Shown one piece after another: positions 23,520 through 33,632 of a DNA stretch of 64,000 nucleotides; position 1 is the first letter of the stretch, and every line of letters starts with the position of its first letter. This stretch comes from Paralithodes platypus (lineage: Eukaryota; Arthropoda; Malacostraca; Decapoda; Lithodidae): assembly GCA_032716605.1 (NCBI GenBank), contig CM064518.1:45395526-45459525 (forward strand). Reading direction: 5' to 3'. Position numbers and translations under genes: made by a program. The notes beneath the pieces are model-generated. The model saw only the letters and a program-made list of their open reading frames with translations, did no database searches and was not told the DNA's origin.

Positions 23520-23889
23520 TCAAATATAAAACTTGAAAACTCCCTCAAAGGTTTACTGTCCAAATTAATATAACGAACGCATTAAAATTAAAAACTATCG
23601 AAATGACAACACACTAAACAAAATATATATGTGGAAAAACGCTTTAGCAAATTAAAATCATGAAAGAAAATAATAAACTATTTCGCTACAAAATCTTGCT
23701 AATAGTCGAGTAATCAGGATGTCGAGATACCAAATTAAAATCAGCTTGAAAAAGACCTTGTATAACTCATGAAATAGTCAAGTATTCAGGATGGCGAGAT
23801 ACCAATTTACCACCAGATTGAAACATTCATATTTGTTTTCACCAACCCGCCAATACATTTACAAATAAACCTAACTAATGAAATCAATA

Positions 23890-24015
23890 AAATTAAAATG
23901 TTAAACTTGCAAACTAAACAAACCAACACTTGGACAAAGACAATATAAAGCCAAATAACTTATCAAAATCGCTATGTGGAAACAACGCTAAATAAAATAA
24001 AATTTATGAAATAAA
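23890..24015 (-). mobile_element. L7 3'-end copy
   Basis: Starts AAAATGTTAAACTTGCAAAC and continues through ATCGCTATGTGGAAACAACG; truncated beyond. Confidence 0.7.
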
Positions 24016-24019
24016 AGTA

Positions 24020-24250
24020 ATGAATACATGTGGTACTCCAAGGACTCGAACCTATGATACTCACACCGAAATTCCGCACACTAAGTATTACGCTATCAAA
24101 TTAAGTAACACCCCGTTCTTAACATTAATCATCAACTACAAACCCCAATGCACTTGAATAAACTAATGAAAGCATATGGTCCTCCCGGGATTCCAACTCG
24201 GGACACCACACCCAGAACATAAGCACCTAAACCACCAACACAAATCAAAC
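24020..24250 (-). mobile_element. S1 head fragment followed by an S3 SINE
   Basis: The S1 part (24020-24096) has only the tRNA-like head. The S3 part (24097-24250) is close to full-length and gives the uninterrupted reference, CCCCAATGCACTTGAATAAA, for the filled site at 33683. Confidence 0.75.
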
Positions 24251-24273
24251 ACCACTAATGAAATCAATGAAAC

Positions 24274-24418
24274 TGCCTTCGTGGTGTAATGCATAAGGTG
24301 TTGATATTCAGTGTGAGCGTCCTGGGTTCGAATCCACGGACTGCCACATGTGTTTGTAATATTTCATTAATCGATTTTAGGAGTAGAACTAGAGTTGGTT
24401 GTTGGATAGAACATAATA
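24274..24418 (+). mobile_element. SINE family S2
   Basis: TGCCTTCGTGGTGTAATGCA head, B box GGTTCGAATCC, GGACTGCCACATGTGTTTGT, tail GTTGGTTGTTGGATAGAACA. Almost identical to 63768-63907, so this subfamily is fairly young. Confidence 0.85.
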
Positions 24419-24423
24419 AAAGT

Positions 24424-24648
24424 AATGAATACATGTGCTACTCCAAGGACTCGAACCTAGGATACTCGCACCGAAATTCAGCACACTAACCATTAGGCTA
24501 TTCATATTAGTTTTCACCAACTCACCAATTAATTTACAAATAAATCTAACTAATGAAATCAATGAATAAATATGGTACTCCAAGGACTCCAACCTAGGAT
24601 ACTCCCACCAAAATTCTGAACACTAACCACTACGCTATCAATACAGAG
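24424..24648 (-). mobile_element. Two S1-like SINEs
   Basis: The first (24424-24506) lacks its body; the second (24510-24648) is full-length with the CACCAACTCACCAATTAATT tail subtype. The subtype's intact TATTTATTCATTGATTTC body is the reference for the interrupted copy at 31617-31960. Confidence 0.75.
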
Positions 24649-24712
24649 TATAGCCCTGTCAATCAAGACAGTAAGCAGTGTTAATAACTGCATTACTGTA
24701 TTTACATCATAT

Positions 24713-24949
24713 TAAAATGTAAAACTTGCAAAATAAACAAACCAAAATTGGGATGACACAATATAAATGCTAAAGAACTAATCAAAATCGCTATGTGCAA
24801 ATAAAGCTTAATAAATTCTATTTTTTCACCAACCAACTTTACTTCAAAACTCAATTAATGAAATCAACAAATATATGTGGCATTCCAAGGACTTGAACCT
24901 AGGACACGCACATCAAAATTCCGCGCATTTATGCATTACGCTACCAAGA
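24713..24949 (-). mobile_element. L7 3' end followed by an S1 SINE
   Basis: L7 (24713-24815) runs from AAAATGTAAAACTTGCAAAA through AATCGCTATGTGCAAATAAA. S1 (24822-24949) has the TTTTTTCACCAACCAACTTT tail and a B box with two changes. Confidence 0.7.
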
Positions 24950-25316
24950 ATCAAAGAACACAATCCACCACATAGGGTGTACATTACTACATAAGCAAGT
25001 TAATCTGGTTCACAAGCAATATAATCGCACACATAACAACGCACTATCGTCACGTTCAAGGAATTTGTAAATTTGGGAACTTCTAGACGTCCTATTCCCA
25101 GACAAGTCCCATTGTTGTTGGTTGAAATTACTATAGTTTTGTCCTATTACTAACCAGGCTTTGTCTCGAGTCGCCCACCCACAACTATGGGGTATGTGCT
25201 GACGATAAATTGAATCCCTTAGTAGCTCATTTCTCAATACTGTACTTAATGAAAATATATGAAACTACTATGACTCTGCATCATAGTAAGACCAAGTTTA
25301 TATATTTATCACCATA

Positions 25317-25460
25317 TTATAATGTAAAACTTGCAAAATAAACAAACAAAAACGAGGAAGGCAATTAAAATGTCAAACTTGCAAACTAAACAAACTAAAA
25401 CTTGAACAAAGACAATATAAAGGCAAAATAACTAATCAAAATCGCTGTGGAAATAACACT
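25317..25460 (-). mobile_element. Two short L7 3' ends
   Basis: The first stops after about 40 bp and the second reaches AAAATCGCTGTGGAAATAAC. Both share the same terminus. Confidence 0.65.
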
Positions 25461-25852
25461 CTAACATGAACAATACATTATCCTCAAAAGAATAGTAAAA
25501 ATATAGATTAAATTCTTAAAGACTCACATTATTTGGGCAGAGTTGTTATTGTTGTTGGTCAAACAGTTGTATCCGATGGCCCCGTGTAGTGGAAGGTGTC
25601 CTGTTCTGGTCCTCCAACGGTTGTCCTATACTTCTGACATCAGGGAACCCACCACCAATCTGTAAAAGTTATTATGTGGTTAGCTTATATACAGTCAGTT
25701 CTCCTAATACACGCCTATATGGCCGACACATGGCGGCGCGTATTATGAATCCGCGTACAGTATTAGGAACATGTAAAGTCAGTAAAAATAGGTTAGCCTA
25801 AACTGAACAAGATGCGGAAATATACTTGAGCCGAACAGGCCAAGTAACATCT

Positions 25853-26068
25853 CTCTATTGGTCTAACTGGTAGGGTGACTGTCTCGTACCCCAAGGGTCC
25901 TGGGTTCCAACTCCCGCCCAGGGTATATTTTCGGGAGGCTATTTTCGCATCAAACGAAGTTTAGGTGTGTTGGTAAAATTGTCTAGATGGTTGAAAGTAA
26001 GATCGGAGCTACATAACTCCTCTTTCGGGTATGGTGTAAATCCTATTCCTACAAACATACCTTATGGG
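25853..26068 (+). mobile_element. tRNA-derived SINE inside the TIR element
   Basis: GGTCTAACTGGTAGGGTGAC is an A-box-like start and GGGTTCCAACTCC a slightly altered B box. An unrelated ~130-bp body (GGGAGGCTATTTTCGCATC) follows. Different from S1-S3. Confidence 0.6.
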
Positions 26069-26185
26069 AAAAATAGCTTATGGTAGACACCTCAGGAAAA
26101 AAAATCCCTAATTTTGACAATTTTTGCCCTAAATACCAACCAAAAGTGGATTAAATCATGAACAATAAGACAGACAAAAATTAAT

Positions 26186-26316
26186 ATTTTCTCACCAACA
26201 AACTTTACTTCTAAACTCAATTAATTAAATCAACAAATACATGTGGCACTCCAAGGACTCAAAGCTAGGATACTCACACCGAAATTCCGCGCATTTATGC
26301 ATTACGCTATCAAGAC
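26186..26316 (-). mobile_element. SINE family S1 nested in the TIR element
   Basis: Full-length apart from point changes; B box is altered (GACTCAAAGC on the plus strand). Confidence 0.75.
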
Positions 26317-26468
26317 AGAAAATACACCGAAAATGAGAGCAAAAATAATTGAAGACTCAAAACATTAACAAACAAGTGAATGCATTTTGAATGTGATATG
26401 GACCATCAGGGTGTACTGTATGCCCTATACTCTATACCGGTACATCTTATTGTGTATGGAATAAAAAA

Positions 26469-26665
26469 TCTATCTATCTATCTATCTATCTATTTACTCA
26501 GGCCTAATCCCCACTTTTCCTATTTTTTTTTGGGGGGGAGGGTATTCAACACAGAGCAAGAACAGGGACAACAGAAAACAACGAACACACAAAAACAAAA
26601 CACAAATTCACACACATCTAGGTCATCCAGGAGAAGACCCAGAAAACAAATATATATATATTAAT
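26469..26665 (+). repeat. (CTAT)n and dispersed family G
   Basis: Seven CTAT units lead into ACTCAGGCCTAATCCCCACT, a T/G run and ACACATCTAGGTCATCCAG. The same series occurs at 30548-30730, 32014-32160 and, inverted, at 34680-34735 and 48140-48182. Confidence 0.65.
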
Positions 26666-26845
26666 AATAATAATATAAACTGCCATTGTCAAGGTGTTTC
26701 TTGCTTGGAGGCGAAATCTGAGTGACTCCAGTGAATCAGAAATCCGAGTGTCACTTGCGCAAGCTACGTCCGCCATCTTTAATGTCGTCAACACTAGCCA
26801 AGACGCTCTCAAGTCCACCAGCCTTTTACTTGCTTATTTGTTAAT

Positions 26846-26975
26846 TAAAATGTAAAACTTGCAAACTAAACAAACCAAAACTTGGATTAAGACAATATAA
26901 AGGCAAAATAACTTATCAAAATCGCTATGTGGAAATAACGCTTACTAAAATAACAATATTATGAAATAAAAGAAC
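26846..26975 (-). mobile_element. L7 3' end nested in the TIR element
   Basis: TTAAAATGTAAAACTTGCAA through ATCGCTATGTGGAAATAACG. Confidence 0.7.
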
Positions 26976-27009
26976 AATCCTGAACCTTGTATCTCTCGCG
27001 TTTATTATA

Positions 27010-27130
27010 GCCTCTAGTGCATTCAGTGATAGGGACAGTGGGCCTGGTGGTAATGATGAAGGAATTGAAATCCCGGGACCATCAAAACAGAGTCAAGGCA
27101 AGTGCCGTGTCTGACGAAAGCCGCGGAAAA
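27010..27130 (+). pseudogene. Conserved fragment, possible transposase C-terminus
   Basis: One frame reads AFSDRDSGPGGNDEGIE followed by IPGPSK before a stop. The same segment recurs twice on the minus strand at 34029-34125 and 34215-34345. Its place inside a pogo-type TIR element suggests the end of a Tigger/pogo transposase, but no catalytic residues are present, so this is an inference from context. Confidence 0.4.
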
Positions 27131-27542
27131 ATGACGACAAGTTTCTATCTATTTCTATCTATCTATTTGCTCAGGCTCATTCCCAACTTTTGTTTTTTTT
27201 TTTTTTTTCTAATATACATATACAGTACTGTATATACAGTACTGTATATACAGTATATTTTTTTTATTACTGGGGGTATGCTAAATATGACTATGGTTTC
27301 AAATAAAGTCTATGTGGTAAGTAATATCCACATATCATATCTGGTGCCACGCGAAATGATGGGTGTCCACGTGTATTAGGTAAAAAGGGCGGATATGGCC
27401 ACTTTTGGGCTCACAAAACGCTTATTAGGAACTGTAGACACTTGTAGAGAATTTTGTTTTTTCCCACCCCCAGCCGCGTATTAGGGTTTTCGCATATTAG
27501 GAAGGCGCGTATTAGGAGAGCTGACTGTATTTTGTACTATTA

Positions 27543-27768
27543 TTAAACCTTTCGTGCACTGCTGGACGCGATTGTGCCCTTACAGGGATACTTAGAAATC
27601 TTGTGACCATCAGGGGTGTTTAGAAACCTTTAGTTAAATTACTTCAACCTCTGCAGTTGTGTTTGAGCGAGTTGTGGCCAGAAAACTAATTTTGGAGAGG
27701 TAATTATGAGATTAAGATCATTATATTTCTGATCACTAAACAGCAACCCCTGGACCTGAAAGGGTTAA
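27543..27768. mobile_element. MITE T3
   Basis: TTAAACCTTTCGTGCACTG at one end and CCTGAAAGGGTTAA at the other. The interior shares CAGGGGTGTTTAGAAACCTT and AAAACTAATTTTGGAGAG with the 5104-5312 copy, so the two are the same subfamily. Confidence 0.75.
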
Positions 27769-27904
27769 TATCTTGTCATATTGAAAATTTGTGTAAATAG
27801 ATAATTTTGACAAATTGCAGTTTCTTTATTTATGCACAATATTACAAAATTTACCAGAACGTGCTGAACTTCCCAAATTGACTAATTCCTTGAACATGAC
27901 GATA

Positions 27905-28036
27905 GTGATAGCGTAATGCATTAGTGCACGGAATTTCGGTGTGAGTATCCTAGGTTCTAGTCCTTGGAGTGCCACATGTATTTGTTGATTTCATTAATTG
28001 AGTTTAGAAATACAATTGATTGGTGAAAAAATATGA
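27905..28036 (+). mobile_element. SINE family S1
   Basis: Full-length: GATAGCGTAATGCATTAGTG head, altered B box GGTTCTAGTCC, GGAGTGCCACATGTATTTGT, TTGGTGAAAAAATATGAATA tail. Confidence 0.8.
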
Positions 28037-28106
28037 ATACAGTACTGTATGTGCGATAAATTTGCTTGAGAAACAGATTCACTTACTCATAATTATTAGT
28101 GATGTA

Positions 28107-28307
28107 CAGTCGCGCTAATAAGTCATGTCTCAGCTGGCATTACGTTTGGCTTGCTCTGTGTTGCATTAATATCTGTCAGATGTTGAATAGGGTGGGAAAG
28201 TGAAGAAACATGGTTGTATATCTCACTCAAAAAGAATAAATCATGTGTAAATATTGCTGATACCAATTATTGATGAAAACACAGTTGGTGCCGAGACATC
28301 ACTTATT
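28107..28307. mobile_element. TA-flanked MITE, truncated
   Basis: Left end CAGTCGCGCTAATAAGTCAT preceded by TA. The interior and TGCCGAGACATCACTTATTA near the right match the complete element at 33683-33898 in reverse orientation; the last few bases are replaced by an S2 SINE. Confidence 0.7.
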
Positions 28308-28862
28308 ATGTTCTCTCCACCAACCAACTTTACTCCTAAACCCGATTAATGAAATTAACAAACACATGTGGCAGTCCGGGGATTCGAACCTAGGATGCTC
28401 ACACCGAAAATCAACACACTTATGCATTGCACCACGAAGACAGGTAAAGAAAGGTGGACAAGCCTACGATTTATTATGCAGTTTCGAATCCTGCATATCA
28501 ATCTAAGCATGTACACACTTTCCAACTGCGCTATCATAGGCTATGCATAGGTGAAAGGAAATAGTAATTAATGGGGCACTTAACCCAAGGGAAGGCCTCT
28601 CGATAAACTACTACTGAACCTGAATTAATTATTATGTTCTCTCCACCAACCAACTTTACTCCTAAACCCGATTAATGAAATTAACAAACACATGTGGCAG
28701 TCCGGGGATTCGAACCTAGGATGCTCACACCGAAAATCAACACACTTATGCATTGCACCACGAAGACAGTTAAAGAAAGGTGGACAAACCTACGATTTAT
28801 TATGCAGTTTCGAATCCTTCGTATCAATCTAAGCATGTACACACTTTCCAACTGTGCTACTG
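28305..28862 (-). repeat. Duplicated dimeric SINE (S2 plus a second tRNA-like unit)
   Basis: Two ~230-250-bp units, starting at about 28305 and 28632, each contain S2 (minus strand) followed by a second tRNA-like head. On the minus strand that head has TAGCGCAGTTGGAAAGTGTG as an A-box-like word and GGATTCGAAAC as a B-box-like word. The units are nearly identical over both parts. Two different tRNA-like modules in the same order implies either a composite SINE or a local duplication of 327 bp. Confidence 0.7.
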
Positions 28863-29039
28863 TACATTCTACGTGGTGGTTTGGTGTTCTTTTATAAAAA
28901 GTTATATTTTACTAAAGCGTTATTTCCATATAGTGATTTGTATCGATAGATAGATTTAGAGACAGTAAGCACATTCTCTGGGGACATATCGGTCTTTAAA
29001 CTTGTATGTACAGTATGTATGCATGTATAGATTTTGATA

Positions 29040-29110
29040 TAAGTTCTTTTGTCTATATATTGTGTCGTTCCTGTTTTGGTTGGTTTGTTTTGCAAGTTTT
29101 ACAATATAAT
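29040..29110 (+). mobile_element. L7 3' end
   Basis: Plus orientation: TTGTGTCGTTCCTGTTTTGG then TTTGCAAGTTTTACAAT. Confidence 0.65.
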
Positions 29111-29740
29111 TTAATTAGTTTCATTATTACACTGTTCAATAATTGGGGAAAACTATGGTACTGTACTTAACTCGGGAACTACAGGGAGACTCTTAAAGAG
29201 TTCCCCCGGCGGACTGCGGGAAGACTCTTGTAGCAGGGCGTTGTCATCACTGTTACCAAGCATGGGAAAGAGCGAGAGAGAGACTATTGCGTAACAGTGT
29301 CTCTCCAGACAAGGGGAGGGGAGGAGGGCAGGGAGGTTGCCTCAGCCATACATTATGTAACTCCCGGCCTGTATCGCCGATTTTGACCATCCAAACGCTG
29401 TTTCTACTTGTTTTATTGATGTAACAGGTTAATACCTTTATAATCAACCTTATAATAGGCACATATGGATAAGTATTAATGCTATTTATGGTAAAATAAC
29501 GATGTTAGTGATGGGAACAGCTCAAATACGTCGGCACAGGAGTGTGGTGTCTCATACCCCCCATGCGCACTTCTTAGGTTAAGTATATATACAGTATAAT
29601 ATATGCTTCATTAACAAATTGAGAATACAAATTGGATGATAGTAAGAAAATATAAAGAGAAACATAATAAAGGTTGATCCGCTGACAGTACTTTTGTTTT
29701 TCAGGAAAAAAACAAATTAAAGTGAGGAAATGTATGTATG
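29111..29740. other. No gene recognised
   Basis: The 29180-29400 part is less AT-rich than its surroundings and carries GAGAGAGAGACTATTGCGTA and a GGGGAGGGGAGGAGGGCAGG stretch, but no exon signal or known repeat was recognised. (TATG)n lies at 29731-29749. Confidence 0.4.
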
Positions 29741-29750
29741 TATGTATGTA

Positions 29751-30539
29751 CAGTAAAAGTCCTTTAATCCGATGACCGATGATTCGAATCTCCCAATAGT
29801 CCGAATTTTTCAAGTTGAGGCCAAATCCGAATTCACCCGATGGTCCGAATTTCAAGAAGTCCCAAAGTCCCCTTTTTGAGGCATTAGTCCACTCAAATGA
29901 CACATAATGGAGCACACACATATCATATGTTCATGAATTCACTTTAAAAGTTTACCATTGTCATTGTAGCCTATTACCTACTTCAAAACATTCAGATTAA
30001 TGGTCAAAGGAAGCTACTGATATAAACGCTTCGTCTGCTAGAGCGTTTGTGTTGCTCTTGAACGCATTCTTGGGACGCTCCGATGCGCTACTGGCTTGCA
30101 CCGCATCGTCTGCAAGCGCATCAGTCTTGCGCTTGAAAACGCACCTTTGGACGTTCCGATACGCTACTATTTATAGTTCAGTGATCGGAGCGTCCCAAGG
30201 GTGCTTTCAAGAGCAAGACAAACTCGCTAGTAGACGATGCGGACATGTGACAATAAGAAGATGAAGAAGGTGTTTACATTTATATCAGCAGATTCCTTTG
30301 ACCATTAATCTGAATGTTTTGAAGTAGGTAATAGGCTACAATGACAATGGTAAACTTTTGAAGTGATTTCATGAACATACGAGCCGATATGTGTGCACCA
30401 TCGTGTCATTTGGGTGGCCTAATGCCTCAATGTTTTCGTCAGGCCACAGGTTCATAGGGGTAAAGTCCGATAATCCGAAAAATCCACTAATCCGAACGAG
30501 GGCCGGTCCGCTGCCCTTCGGATTAACGGAAGTTTACTG
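29751..30539. mobile_element. Large foldback element with TA duplication
   Basis: The ends CAGTAAAAGTCCTTTAATCC and (complement of the right end) CAGTAAACTTCCGTTAATCC are flanked by TA at 29749-29750 and 30540-30541. The inverted similarity continues inward: 29942-30026 pairs with 30278-30366 almost perfectly (for example ACCATTGTCATTGTAGCC). Deeper still, CTCTTGAACGCATTCTTGGG pairs with a segment near 30190-30215. One ~67-bp module is present as a direct repeat (30027-30091, 30100-30167) plus an inverted copy. No transposase is encoded. Confidence 0.85.
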
Positions 30540-30547
30540 TATATATG

Positions 30548-30730
30548 TATATACTCTGGCACTTGTCCCAGTCCCAGTTTTCCTTTTTTTTTATGGGGGT
30601 GGCTGACTCGAGACAGAGCCCGAATAGGGACATCACAACATATCAGGAAAACAAAATACAAAATCACACACATCTAGGTCATCCAGCAGAAATACCCAAA
30701 GACCCAGGCCCATTTGGGATCCCCAGCAAA
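30548..30730 (+). repeat. Dispersed family G
   Basis: ATACTCTGGCACTTGTCCCA, a T run, GGTGGCTGACTCGAGACAGA and ACACATCTAGGTCATCCAGC. Function unknown; probably a LINE 3' UTR, because the same words adjoin LINE L3 at 32740-32840. Confidence 0.6.
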
Positions 30731-31095
30731 AGATACTGTAACAATTTTGGCAAGAATGTGAAGTGCGGGCGTACCGCCAGCCTTATTTACACTTCGCGAA
30801 GTGGCGTCGGACCTTTCCCATCATGTTCCCATCTATTTTGACTGCCTTTGGATATAAAAATACATTAGCCTAACCAAACAACCTAACCTAACCTAACCTA
30901 GTATTCATGTAGTAATGACAGGGGGCAAATAGCAGAAAATATAGCGTCGGAATAGACGGGAACGTAACTGCGAGCGCACAACATGACAACCGTACACCCG
31001 GAAACTACATCCTTCCCACAATTTTCTGGTTAATGTACCTGTGTGAAGTTCGGTGGCCCAGCAGAACTTGTGACTGGGGTTCATTCCCCTGGTGT
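30731..31095. other. No gene; short (CCTAA)n
   Basis: Contains AACCTAACCTAACCTAACCT at about 30879-30900 and a moderately GC-rich stretch (AGTGCGGGCGTACCGCCAGC). No exon or known repeat was recognised. Confidence 0.4.
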
Positions 31096-31235
31096 GGTGG
31101 TGGTGGTGGTGGTGGTGGTGGTGGTGGTGGTGGTAGTGGGTGGCTGGGGGGCTCGTTCCCCTGGTGTGGTGGTGGTAGTGGTGGTGGTGGTGGTGGTGGT
31201 GGTGGTGGTGGTGGTAGTGGTGGTGGTGGTGGCTG
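31096..31235. repeat. (GGT)n trinucleotide microsatellites
   Basis: Two runs of GGT, about 31096-31136 and 31166-31232, are separated by GGGGGGCTCGTTCCCCTGGT, which itself repeats the sequence just before the first run, so a unit of about 65-70 bp has been duplicated. Glycine-, valine- and proline/threonine-rich frames across it are by-products. Confidence 0.95.
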
Positions 31236-31386
31236 GGCAGGGGGGAGCACCAGGGGGGTCAACTCTGTACTGGACACCTTTGGAGGGGGCTGTCATGTTG
31301 CTCCATTACAGTCGTCACCTGAAATTACAAAAACTTTTAATAACACTTCATAATAAAGTCAAAGGAAAAACTACAGTCAATTCTAG

Positions 31387-31601
31387 TTAACCCCTTCTGC
31401 ACAGATGACGTATTTTGTATTTTATTCTAGCTATATTTAGACGATTTTGTGTAGTTTAAGAAGGAACTGTGGTAGTAAAAAGGGTTAAGTGAGATAGTTT
31501 GAAGCCTATTAATTGCTGCAGGCCCTTTTGAAACGGATTAAATTTGTCTAATAGTAGCCGGATTAAAGTTAAAAAGACCTTGCCGGTATAGAAGGGGTTA
31601 A
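31387..31601. mobile_element. MITE T3
   Basis: TTAACCCCTTCTGCACAGAT at the left and GCCGGTATAGAAGGGGTTAA at the right, with the T3 core TATATTTAGACGATTTTGTG. TTAA on both sides. Confidence 0.85.
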
Positions 31602-31616
31602 TCGTCTGACATGCTG

Positions 31617-31960
31617 TCTTGATAGCGTAATGGTTAGTGCACAGAATATTGGTGTGAGTTTCCAAGGTTCGAATCCATCGAGTACCACATACAGGTCTCC
31701 CTCACTATCCGATGCCCTGATTTACGATATAATTATAGGTTTTAAGGTGTTTGGGTTTGGGTTTTGGCTGGTCCCACAATCCATCCCCATTTAACCCATT
31801 AATTTTAGGGTTTGCTATATGATTTTTCTATTTAAGATCTGGTTTTCAGGAACGTAACCCAATCGTAAATCGAGGGAGATCAATATATTCATTAGTTTCA
31901 TTGATTGCATTAATTAGGTTTATTTGTAAGTTAATTGGTGGGTTGGTCATAATATGAATG
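31617..31960 (+). mobile_element. S1 SINE split by a MITE
   Basis: The head (TCTTGATAGCGTAATGGTTA, B box GGTTCGAATCC, GAGTACCACA) ends at about 31690. The body resumes at about 31886 with TATTCATTAGTTTCATTGAT and the tail GTTAATTGGTGGGTTGGTCA. The two halves together equal an intact S1 such as 24510-24648. Confidence 0.8.
31692..31883. mobile_element. Small TIR element inserted in S1
   Basis: Left TCTCCCTC and right GAGGGAGA, with GATTTACGA and TCGTAAATC a few bases further in, form interrupted inverted repeats. TA is present at both junctions and one TA remains in the intact SINE. About 192 bp, no coding. Confidence 0.65.
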
Positions 31961-32013
31961 CATTCAGATTATTTTATTTAGCCTGCGGATTACAATAGTT
32001 TTATGTTCTATTG

Positions 32014-32189
32014 TATATACTCAGGCCCAATCCCCACTTTTCCTATTTTGTTTTCTTTTCTTTTTTCCCCTTTCCTTTTTTTTTTGGGGGGGGGACTCAA
32101 GACAGAGCCAGAATAGGGACAACACAATAGAAAACAATGCACACACAAGAATAAAAACATATCTGGCTGAGCCTTATGAGAGTAACTCT
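32014..32189 (+). repeat. Dispersed family G
   Basis: ATACTCAGGCCCAATCCCCA, a T-rich and G-run stretch, then GACTCAAGACAGAGCCAGAA and ACAACACAATAGAAAACAA. Confidence 0.65.
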
Positions 32190-32700
32190 CCTTAACCCTT
32201 CCCGCCTGGGCAGCATTTTAAAAGGACACCGCGGAAGATGGGCAGGAGCCCGGGTGTCCCCTTGTAATCCGTAAGCTTGAAAGCCTATTAGGCTTGTTTT
32301 GAAAGCCGTGCGTCCGACATATGTAAACACAGCTGGTCGGAGGCGACGCGCGGAACTCCGAAAGCAATTAGACGTCAGAGCTTTGTTGTTGTGTGGTCTG
32401 GTAAGACAGATTTAGTGTTGAAAATTGTGTCATATTGCTAACATCGCCTCGAAACTCTCTCCACGGAAATCGTCATCACAAATGAAGCAGTTGACTTAGA
32501 GAGCTCTACTCCACGCCAGTCTACAGATTGGAAACCGCAGTACGTTTACAGATGAGTGGGAATTTTCTAGCAGTTAAAATAAATAAAATACGGTAGCCTA
32601 GGCATAGACATTTTTCGGCCAAATCGCCCGGATCTCAACGTCCTTAGGAGGGCAAGCCCGGGCCAGAAGGGTGAAGGCACCTAATATTACTCGAACTACA
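32190..32700. other. GC-richer block, possible TTAA element or promoter
   Basis: Starts TTAACCCTTCCCGCCTGGGC and contains near its end a weak complement (GCCCGGGCCAGAAGGGTGAA), suggesting a T-type element of about 480 bp. The interior holds CGGAGGCGACGCGCGGAACT and a donor-like GGTCTGGTAAGACAG at about 32395-32410. Either reading is uncertain. Confidence 0.3.
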
Positions 32701-32739
32701 GTACACACAAATCAAGTCAAATGTTGAACATAAATTGAA

Positions 32740-32967
32740 TCACAGGTAATTATATTGTTTTCTATTGTCCCTATTCTGGCTCTGTCTTGAGTCAGTCGTC
32801 CCGCCCCCACCCCCCTGATCGGACCAGAGTACCTGATCCCAAGTATTTCTAGGTCTACCCCTATGCGCAGCTCCCCCCACGTTCACAGTCCGGCATTTCT
32901 TCATCCAGTTCTGATCATTCACTCTCTCCACATGTCCAAACCAACCAAGTCTGCATGTGCGCATCAC
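32740..32967 (-). pseudogene. LINE L3 RT C-terminus, short copy
   Basis: Minus-strand frame: RLGWFGHVERVNDQNWMKKC, then RGRPRNTWDQVLWSDQ, after which it runs into family G sequence. Confidence 0.75.
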
Positions 32968-33119
32968 TTCACCATTATTTTGACCTACCTTATGACATTA
33001 ATATGTACCAAATGATTAAACGCTACCACACTACCACACTATTGGTTCAAAAATTCGTCCAGCCATCCCGAAAGTACCTATTTCACCCCAAATACATCCA
33101 ATAAATACATATTATTAGA

Positions 33120-33410
33120 GGAGAATACATACATACATAAAATTTTAAGACCGAGTGTTCCACACATAAGTGCAGTTTCAGTCTCTTGTTCTAATGGCGG
33201 CATTCCAGGCAACCCTGTTAAGGGCTGCTTCACTTGTCAAGTTCTTGGATTTGAGATCGGCGCGTATAGTCCGATCCCAGGTCCTCCTCGGTCCACCCCT
33301 TGGTGCAGCTCCCTCCACAATCACAGACCTGCATTTTTTCACCCAATTTTGTTCATCCATTCTCTCCACATGTCCATACCATCCCAGTCTACTTGTACGC
33401 ATCACTTATA
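33120..33410 (-). pseudogene. LINE L3 RT C-terminus and 3' UTR
   Basis: The minus-strand 75-codon frame (33178-33405) begins with SRLGWYGHVERMDEQNWVKK, contains GGPRRTWDRTIRADLKSK and ends RVAWNAAIRTRD. The 3' UTR continues to a (TATG)n tail at about 33125-33140. The same 3' end recurs at 5960-6120 and 37338-37500. Confidence 0.85.
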
Positions 33411-33632
33411 AATACATATTATGAGGAGATTACTTACCACACAGACTTCATTTGAAATCAGTCATATATAGCCTAGCCTCACAGCATAATTTCGCCGCTT
33501 TCGCCGCTGCTGGGCGTGATGAGGTATTTCCCGGAACTCATGCTTCGTTCGGGATGGTAGCCAGAAACTTGTCCAGTTCCCCGTTGAAGACCTCTGTTGT
33601 CACACCTGCAATATTTATCATGTTTATTAAAT
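33411..33632 (-). pseudogene. Other LINE C-terminus with family H sequence
   Basis: Minus-strand translation across 33530-33620 gives VTTEVFNGELDKFLATIPNE and a stop, a typical LINE C-terminal pattern. The adjoining 33413-33500 segment (ATTATGAGGAGATTACTTAC) also occurs at 34146-34175. Confidence 0.6.

Larger units (their letters stand above)
25692..27527. mobile_element. TIR DNA transposon, pogo-like, non-autonomous
   Basis: The left end CAGTCAGTTCTCCTAATAC and the reverse-complemented right end CAGTCAGCTCTCCTAATAC match over about 24 bp with two mismatches, and TA dinucleotides flank both (25690-25691, 27528-27529). CAG ends with TA duplication are known for Tc1/mariner/pogo elements. The interior has no intact transposase; it holds a SINE, an S1 copy, an L7 end, microsatellites and a short conserved segment (27017-27130) related to 34000-34345. 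Confidence 0.75.

Noticed and set aside
31005..31390. Glycine-, valine- and proline-rich frames
   Set aside because: Products of the (GGT)n microsatellite in its three frames and complement.
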